A stretch of DNA of 64,000 bases from positions 148,821 to 212,820 of the forward strand of contig CAADRB010000018.1 of assembly GCA_900708905.1 (NCBI GenBank), read 5' to 3'. How positions within the stretch are numbered: the first letter of the stretch is position 1; every line of letters begins with the position of its first letter. Positions 57,077 to 64,000 of this stretch are shown here, one piece after another. A model generated the notes under the pieces. The model was not told where the DNA came from and did not search any database. It worked only from the letters and a program-made list of their open reading frames with translations. The stretch comes from Hymenolepis diminuta. Lineage: Eukaryota; Platyhelminthes; Cestoda; Cyclophyllidea; Hymenolepididae. The translations under genes were made by a program, and so were the position numbers.

Positions 57077-60000
57077 GCGGGTAGAAAGGCCATTTTGATT
57101 GTTTATTTCGAAGAGGAGGAGAGAGAAAAGGTGGGATTAACAATTCTGTTATGAATTAGCTTTAAAAAGCATGCAAAAATGCAAAATATAAGAATTTTGA
57201 GAAAATACAGAGGGCCTTTTGCTTTTGTTAGTGGACATTAGGAATAGAGCTTGGAACAAGTAGTCAATTCAGCTTATAACTGATATTCCGAAATGATTGT
57301 GATCTTCATACTATCTATATTTCTAACGCTTTTAGATCCGAAATAAATGCGGGTTTATTTTTACAAGTTTTATGGTAAATAAGACGTATATGGAGCCGGA
57401 ATGCCCTTTATTTCATTTGTTTAAATGACTTAAGGAGGTCAATAGAGACATCAGTCTTATCATGAGCTTAAGAATAGTTTTTTGGCAATGGCCTTCGGGA
57501 GCAATAACTAGAAAAGATGCCCGAATATTTATGCTCAAATATTTGAATAGAAAACACATAATTACTTGTTTGAAATTCTAATCGCTTTTGTAAATACTGG
57601 TCCATTTGGAGATAAAATTATTTTAATCTCTGTATAAAAAGGCTGAACATTACCCAGACAATTAGAATGTCTATCAAGGCTGGAGAATAAAGATTAGGAA
57701 TTTCTGATGTCGAATGTCGCAAACAAAGTCGTATTTGTGTTTCCCCACTCTTGTCTTATGAATGCGGACGTATTTTTTAATCATTCCGTAAAGAAGCACG
57801 TTTCTGCAGGTCTTTACTATGTGAAGTGACCATAAGTTTAGACCCCAATTGCGATAATGAGGGCGGAAAGGCTACCTCTATGGTATGGAGGTCAATGATG
57901 ATGAGGTAAACAAGACTAGAGTTTTTTGCCACGTCCAAAATTCGGTTCTCTGAACGCTTAATAGTCAACCGAATTTTAGGGGTAAAATAAAGTAGAAAGT
58001 AGAAGTGCTTCTTATGATTTCGCATATGAATATTTAAGAGTTCCTTTTTGTAATATTTTCTGTTTCATCGATAACGTAATAAAATTTTGATGGTCTTTAT
58101 TTTGGTGCCAAGAAAAATGATAAGTATCAAAGCGATAGAATACTGCCTAACTGTGGGAATTATGCACCGAAATTGAAGTAAATCTTGCAAACATTAGTTC
58201 GCATTTTTTGAATGAAATTTAACAATTTTTATCCAAGAAAAACTGAATTTACAAGTAATTGTTAATTATTCACTAAATTTTTATATTGGTTAAAAGGTGA
58301 ATTAATGCCAAAATTTAAGACTTTAAAACTTCGACTTGGTCAAGAAGTCTAATGATTGTTAATTTCATAAATGCAAATCGAAGTGATTTGTGATAAAATA
58401 TTTCGACAGTATCTTCAAATTAACGCTGTCATTTTCTTAAGATCAAGAAGTTCATCTCAATTTCCATTAATTTAATATATACAAGGGCTTAACTGCGTAT
58501 ACAGCATACTTTCATCAAATTGGGTTTTAAAGGAACTGAGTTACAGAGATTTTGTGTATTTCAAATGTCATTTTTCTAGCTCGTATGAAGACGCAACTTT
58601 CCTGCCTACACATTCGCAATCACCAATCGGTAACCTTAATGATGACTTATACTAATTTCAAATTTGTTTTCGTAAGATTACTTCTTTGTGAACTGCAATG
58701 AACCGACAGTAATTGAAGCGAACATGGTAGCATTTCTCGAGAAGGCGTTTCATTGCAGATCTTTGATCCTGAAGATCCGTTTGTAAACAATTCGGGAAGG
58801 AAAACTTACTTTTTGTCATGGTAAGCTTCTAATGTCATCAAGTTACACCTACCAAGGAACTGGTGAAATACTAACGTTTTCATATTCACAAAATAACATT
58901 ATGCACATTAGGTATAATTTTGGGTATGTTTAAAAATATTCATACAATAGCCATGTGGATAAGGAAATCATACGTAAAGTTATAGGACAAGCGTATACAA
59001 TATTTCGATTACATTCTGGTCTAACTCTTTCAATTATTGAAGATAGATATCTAAAAGCTACTAACCTGATGTCGATCTGGTGTGGAAAGACAACATTGGG
59101 GATCAATTTCCGATTTTCTATAAGTTAGCGAGAAATGCTGTAGCTTACGAGTTAATATAAGTAATGACGTTAATCTACATTTTACAGGAAAAATTATGCT
59201 TATTTTGCTGTCCATTGGTTCATTACAAAATTCAGTTCACTTAATTTCCCATAAAGCAGTAGGCAAGTTCTTTTTCTTGATAAGCAAAATTCTTTGAAAA
59301 GAATAGAATATGACTACCTGTGGTTGTTTCACAATTTATCAGCATAAACCTTAGCAGTTAACTATTTGCTTTATTATAGGCACTTGCATAACAAAGAATT
59401 TTACAACTTTTTTATTATTCGTGAATATCTAAGCACAGAGGGGATGAAGGGAAAGGAGTCGAAACAGATGTAGGAAATAGATCCGGGGTATTAAAAGAAT
59501 TTTTGATTAGGTCAATGAATATAGTTCATGTATCATAATCGGATATTCCCCAGTTTCTAAGGACTTGATTCCTATGTTTCTGAATGAGTTCAGATCCGCT
59601 ATGTTCAGAGCTAACTGATCAGTTGTTTACACTGTGTGGTTGGTCTAATCATCTCAAATAACCTTTACCTACTAATAGCCAAAGTATCTAATTGTTTATA
59701 CCTAACGTGATTCATATGTGGAAGATATCACAAGAAATCTTCCAAGATGATCTCTTAGAATCATGACTTTTCAATGAATTTTAAACACATACTATTCGAA
59801 TAATCAGACGAAAATATTACTTCCCCCGAAATTCCTTTTATACGTTAGAAAATTGAAACATTAGTTGAAGCATTAATTCACATTAGAAATCAAAATATTG
59901 GAAACTTCTAAGGTTTATGTTAGATCAAATTAAGTTTTTATATCAGGTCTTTCTCGGATATTTGAGGTGTTAGTCAATCCATTTTCCACACTCTCCCCAA

Positions 60001-61253
60001 TTGGCCAGATTCTCCAAAATTAAGTGTATTTAATACATTCTTCGATATTACTTTCAATCCATCACTTTCTTAATGGGAAAGTTAATATTACAATAAAAAT
60101 GAACTATACTTAATGAAGAAAACAGAAATTACATCAATTCGCTTCCACTTTTATGGTGTTTCAATGAATTATGCAGATATTTTCCTTGTTAGAGTTTTGA
60201 TGCAGCGCCTTATATTATCTGAATTAGTGACAACGTGCACATCATCAATGAACTATTTTGTTTAATACTGAAATACTGGCTAATAATTCAAGTCATTAAT
60301 TGTTCAAATCTTCAAAGGCCCTTTCATGAGATGACTTCTCACATAAATTGTGCGAAAGCACCGGAGAGAGTGCCGTAAAATTTATATCGAGCTGCTGTTT
60401 AAGATACCTTATTAAAAAGAATGTGAAATTGAATTAATGAGATAGAGATTATTTCCTTTTCGTAGGTTATTTATTAAATTATTTAAAATAACTTTATACA
60501 TTTAAATAAACTTTAGGATCATTGCACACATAAGCACACTCAGTAAATTGTCATTCATTTTAATGAGAAGTAGACACGCATAGAAAGATTTGACTTGCTA
60601 AAAGGTTAAATCAATAAAACTAGTATTCTCTTAAACTGTAAGATTCATTCATTAAGATGAATAGAGTAAAAATAAATCTTACTCAAAACTTTTAAGTACT
60701 AGATCGATGCTGACTTGATTTTTGTTGGTGTCCAAATCCTACCCCGTGAACAGTCAAGCTACCGTTATTTTCTACAATCCACGAAAAAATTTCGAGCAAA
60801 GTACCGCTTTTCTTCCGAAAATACTAATTCAAATAAGCTTAAACAAACTAACTGCCCACTTCTTATTTGGGTTTCTAAGACAGTTTGTGGAAATTATGGG
60901 CTGCTTCTACTAGTACTTTCTAATACACTAACGCTGGTGAATCCTGTTAGCATAAAAGTCCCTTTGTCGGGTACAACAAGCTTTTAAAAGAAAACTTGGC
61001 AATGTTCCTTATAGCAAAGCTAAGTAATTATGTACATATAAAAAATAACAACCTTTATTCAATTCAGCATAAAGGAAATTAGATAACAAAAGAATAACCT
61101 TATTACCATGTTATAGAAAACAAATATATCAGGCTCTGAGAGCTTATTCTATACACCCACAGATAATAGTAAAAACATAAAGCAGCAACTACTGAACGTA
61201 TGAAATTATTCAAATAGTAGTATAATAAAATGAATATAGTGTACAATGATAAA
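57077..61253. other. Intergenic, no gene recognised
   Basis: About 4 kb of AT-rich DNA between the eight-cysteine cluster and the claudin-like gene. I looked for further exons with the KKH/KHxG tail or cysteine pattern and saw none. Open frames at 57777-58025 and 60715-60987 have no family resemblance. Confidence 0.45.
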
Positions 61254-62208
61254 TCAAAAAGCATCCGGATTTGATGCTTCCCCACGAAGAGCGCGTAGTT
61301 TTCTGTTGTAGGCATTTTCATCTTCTGAATTAAAAGCCGATTGCATGTAGATAGTTGATTCTTCTTTCGGAGGTTCCAGAGGACGGGCTATAGGTTCGAG
61401 TCCAGGAGAAGTAACTTGTTTCTCTTGTTGTTCCAAAATTGCCTGCTTTTCCCTCTTCTTTATCACGGCTGACATTGGAAATTCATAACCAGCAGTTTCT
61501 AGTGTTCGTTTTGATTCTCTCCATGTGAAAGTGAAGGCAAGCATTACAAACAGTGAACAAAAAGTTGCGAGAATTGCCAAGCCATACGACCACGAAGCCC
61601 AGTTTAATGTTGGATAGGGCATCCAATCTGGATCTTTATGTTTAACTCCGAATGTAATTACTGAAATCAAACAACATACAACTGGTTTATTAAATTAAAT
61701 AAAAAGTGATCTTACGAGTAATTCCATGACAGACTGCCGCAAATTCAAGAAATCGTAGTCGTCTTTCCATATTTGAAATAGGATAGCACCAATAAAATAT
61801 AAACACAAAGTGTAAAATAGCCTGAGAAAATAGTGCAAGGCTGAAAAATATTTGAACCAACATGAACCACCCTAGAAACAAAATTTATTTAGCGAACATC
61901 AATCTACATGGAACAAGATTAGTAAATATTCTGGATAGATATGGGGAAAATATCCACCAACATTCAAAGTGGGAAACCATCCGTTGGTCCAATCTTGCAA
62001 TAAATCCATCTAGACAGAATTCCCAAAGACCAAGCCTTCTAAATGGAGTGTGTATTCGAGGCCATCTCACAAGCCAATAGGGGGAAACGAATGACGTTAC
62101 TATTAGTAGGTAATTGATAATTGAGAAGTAGATCGCAAATTTGTAGCGAAAATTTGCAAAAAGTGTGCCGGGTTGTCTAACTTTTTCTCTTGTAGTTAAA
62201 TTCACCAT
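61254..62208 (-). CDS. Claudin-like four-transmembrane protein
   Basis: Three exons on the minus strand: 61908-62208, 61716-61871 and 61254-61660. Introns are 36 and 55 nt, phases agree, giving about 287 residues. There are four hydrophobic spans: near residues 23-42 (IYFSIINYLLIVTSFVSPYW), 100-125 (WFMLVQIFFSLALFSQ), around the exon 2/3 junction (LEFAAVCHGITLITFGV), and after NWASWSYG (LAILATFCSLFVMLAFTF). The first extracellular loop carries GLWEFC followed about 20 residues later by another C, the W-GLW-C-C signature of the PMP22/claudin superfamily. The motif NWASWSYG before the fourth span resembles arthropod claudin-like septate-junction proteins. The C-terminal tail of about 90 residues is charged and cytoplasmic. 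A cell-junction role is inferred from the family. Head to head with TRMT61A, 1.45 kb away. Confidence 0.75.
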
Positions 62209-63657
62209 TTTTGCACGGTATTAAATTTAGGCTTTTTATAATTCCACCGTTCAGTATTGCCGCATTCTAAATCGTAAATATAAAATGAAAAATTAAAACG
62301 ATTTAAGGTTGTTAAAATTATAAATAATCTTGTGGAAATATCAAAATACACTTTATTTGTAAATATGTGTGCTTATTTTTTCAAGATATGTCTATTTCAA
62401 ACAGAATTGTGTTATTTTTGTTTTCTTGTATTTTCTACATACTTTTAACCCCCAACGCATCTTAGTTAAATTCACATTTTGTATAGCCAACATGTTATAA
62501 TTTAGTAATAACCAGTAAGATTTATTTAGTGGAATTGAGGTTTTTTACTTTTTTCCAATTTAGCTCAGATGAATGCTAGATTTTTTCACAGTTTTCTCAA
62601 AAAGTTGATTATATTGAAAATAATTTCCCCATTGACAATAACGCCTTAGAAACTTTGATCACGTCGATAATGTAAAGATTCCGTTTTTTCTGTAAACGTA
62701 CCTATGCATTTGGCAGTCTTTTATTTCACCGCTTATATAAGAGTTCCTTTCGAGATTTGTACTAATACCTGAGAGATGATAATATCATTTTCCTATTGTT
62801 TTAACCTTGTAGTCAAGTTTTTTGCCTAACGTTCATAAATAAATCGTCTTCATCTCAAATCATTTGCTTTCTTCATCCAAATTTTACTATCTGCATGTCT
62901 CGCCTCGATAAACTACTTGCACATACATTCTTCTGAATAACCATTGATAGCAACCTTCTGATCCAAACTACCCAATTATACAAAGCGCAATCTTGGGCAA
63001 AGACTGATTTAAATTAGTCTTGGTTTTTTTATTTTGGTCACTACTCGAATAGCATTTTTGATCTATATTTGCATCCATTTAGGTCTGTAGTGATTGGTGT
63101 CAATTACCAGCGGTTACAAGAGTGTATACATAGAGAAAGCTATTCCTCGTTTTGATATAATATAAATCCTTAGTGTTACATATGAACTGCTATAAATGTC
63201 ATTTTTATATACAAATATGTTTTTAAGAGTAGATGTGATGCAAGGTTTTGTCATATTTTCAGAATCGGAATTTTGTGCCGGATTGGAAGGTTACGGATAA
63301 ATTAGTAATTGTAAAATCATGGGGAAATTTTCACTAATTCTAGAAAACAAATTTTATCATAATATTATAAATCAAAACTTGAAAAAAAGCAGTTCATCGC
63401 ATCTATAGCTTTATACTATAGAAAAATTTATTCTTTATATTTATCAACTTTGGTTATTTTCTAATCGAACTCGATATTAAATTTTGTTTGTTAAGTCATA
63501 TGACCAAGAGGGCTTTTGACCTCTGAATGGGCGTGTTGTCTTACCGTTAAGAGTACGAAGCTGCTTAGTATGTTTTCTAAGTTTTTTTTCTTTGTTCTTG
63601 TTTCACGGTGTTTCCGATTAAATTATTCATTGTGTAAACCTTTTTGCGGTTGTAGAG
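62209..63657. other. Intergenic between claudin-like gene and TRMT61A
   Basis: AT-rich divergent upstream region shared by two genes. An untranslated exon of TRMT61A may lie here, because an acceptor-like TTGTAG sits two bases before its ATG. Nothing else was identified. Confidence 0.45.
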
Positions 63658-63858
63658 ATGTCAGAGAGTCGTGAGGCAGTGATCTCCCAATCCAACAGGC
63701 CATTTCGAAAGAATATTGCTTTCGAGGGTGATACAGTCATTTTAAGCTATTGTAAAAACGAAACTCAATTGATAAAACTCAAATCTGGGTCCATAACTCA
63801 GAACAGATGCGGTGCCGTAAAACATGATGAAATTATTGGCAAACCTTATGGAAGTAGG
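63658..63858 (+). CDS. TRMT61A: tRNA (adenine-58-N1) methyltransferase catalytic subunit, first coding exon
   Basis: The exon encodes 67 residues and ends in AGTAGG/GTAAGT (phase 0); the rest is beyond the window. FEGDTVILSYC, then LKSGSITQNRCGAVKHDEII and GKPYGSR, align with the N-terminal domain of human TRMT61A (EGDTAILSLG, TQTRHGVLRH, IGRPFGSK). The enzyme, with TRMT6, methylates A58 in the T-loop of cytosolic tRNAs, using S-adenosylmethionine. The SAM-binding domain is not in view. The first 20 residues are extra relative to the human protein. The start was chosen because it is the only in-frame ATG after an acceptor-like sequence. The downstream open stretch to 63987 is intron read-through. 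Confidence 0.85.
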
Positions 63859-64000
63859 GTAAGTCGTTTTTCCAATTTTTTCTCCTGTTCTTCATTTATT
63901 TTTGTTTTCGCGTGTTCGTCATTACACTTATATTTTCTATTACTCTATTCATTCCACTGGATTTTGGATAATTTAAAACTATTCTAGTGAGTCCTGTCCA
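63859..64000 (+). other. Start of TRMT61A intron 1, truncated by the window
   Basis: T-rich sequence following the GTAAGT donor. No further exon lies within the window. Confidence 0.6.

Noticed and set aside
60715..60987. 90-codon plus-strand frame
   Set aside because: No family resemblance, no splice context and overlapping alternative frame. Treated as chance.

Overview
The window is eukaryotic and AT-rich. Genes are interrupted by a mix of very short introns (about 30-48 nt, clustered toward gene starts) and kilobase-scale introns. That architecture, the gene content and a decayed Ty3/gypsy-type element fit a parasitic flatworm (fluke or tapeworm group). I cannot name the species. Most real genes here are not visible as long open frames, so I rebuilt them from splice sites, reading phase and protein-family alignment. 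Exon boundaries are manual predictions.

Layout. 1-3.8 kb: nothing recognisable. 3.8-6.0 kb (-): TMEM65, a mitochondrial inner-membrane protein, with three introns of 34-38 nt. It is head to head, 95 bp apart, with a small unidentified gene (+) at 6.1-6.45 kb. 8.9-17.4 kb (-): SNX4, a PX-BAR sorting nexin, six exons, all introns phase 0. It is head to head with an eleven-exon coiled-coil protein gene (+) at 17.7-20.2 kb. 20.2-25.3 kb: a repeat-rich island with LTR-like fragments, two of them inverted. 25.4-29.2 and 30.6-35.3 kb (+): tandem RDH11-14-type short-chain dehydrogenases with the same three-exon structure. They share an unusually similar ORF-bearing segment in intron 2.

39.4-41.4 kb: two homeobox loci tail to tail. 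One is a BSX-type homeobox gene (+). The other is a divergent homeobox (-) with an apparent one-base frame break. 44.2-47.3 kb: an LTR-like repeat and a decayed Ty3/gypsy gag-protease fragment (-). 49.8-57.0 kb: a cluster of small secreted eight-cysteine proteins, three intact two-exon genes and one pseudogene. They share an exact cysteine spacing that I do not recognise as a named family. 61.3-62.2 kb (-): a claudin-like four-membrane-span protein. 63.66 kb (+): the first exon of TRMT61A, the catalytic subunit of the tRNA m1A58 methyltransferase, running off the window.

Housekeeping genes (membrane trafficking, mitochondria, tRNA modification, retinoid or aldehyde metabolism) are thus mixed with one lineage-specific secreted family. 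That family is the best candidate for undescribed biology. No prokaryotic features, rRNA genes or CRISPR arrays were seen.
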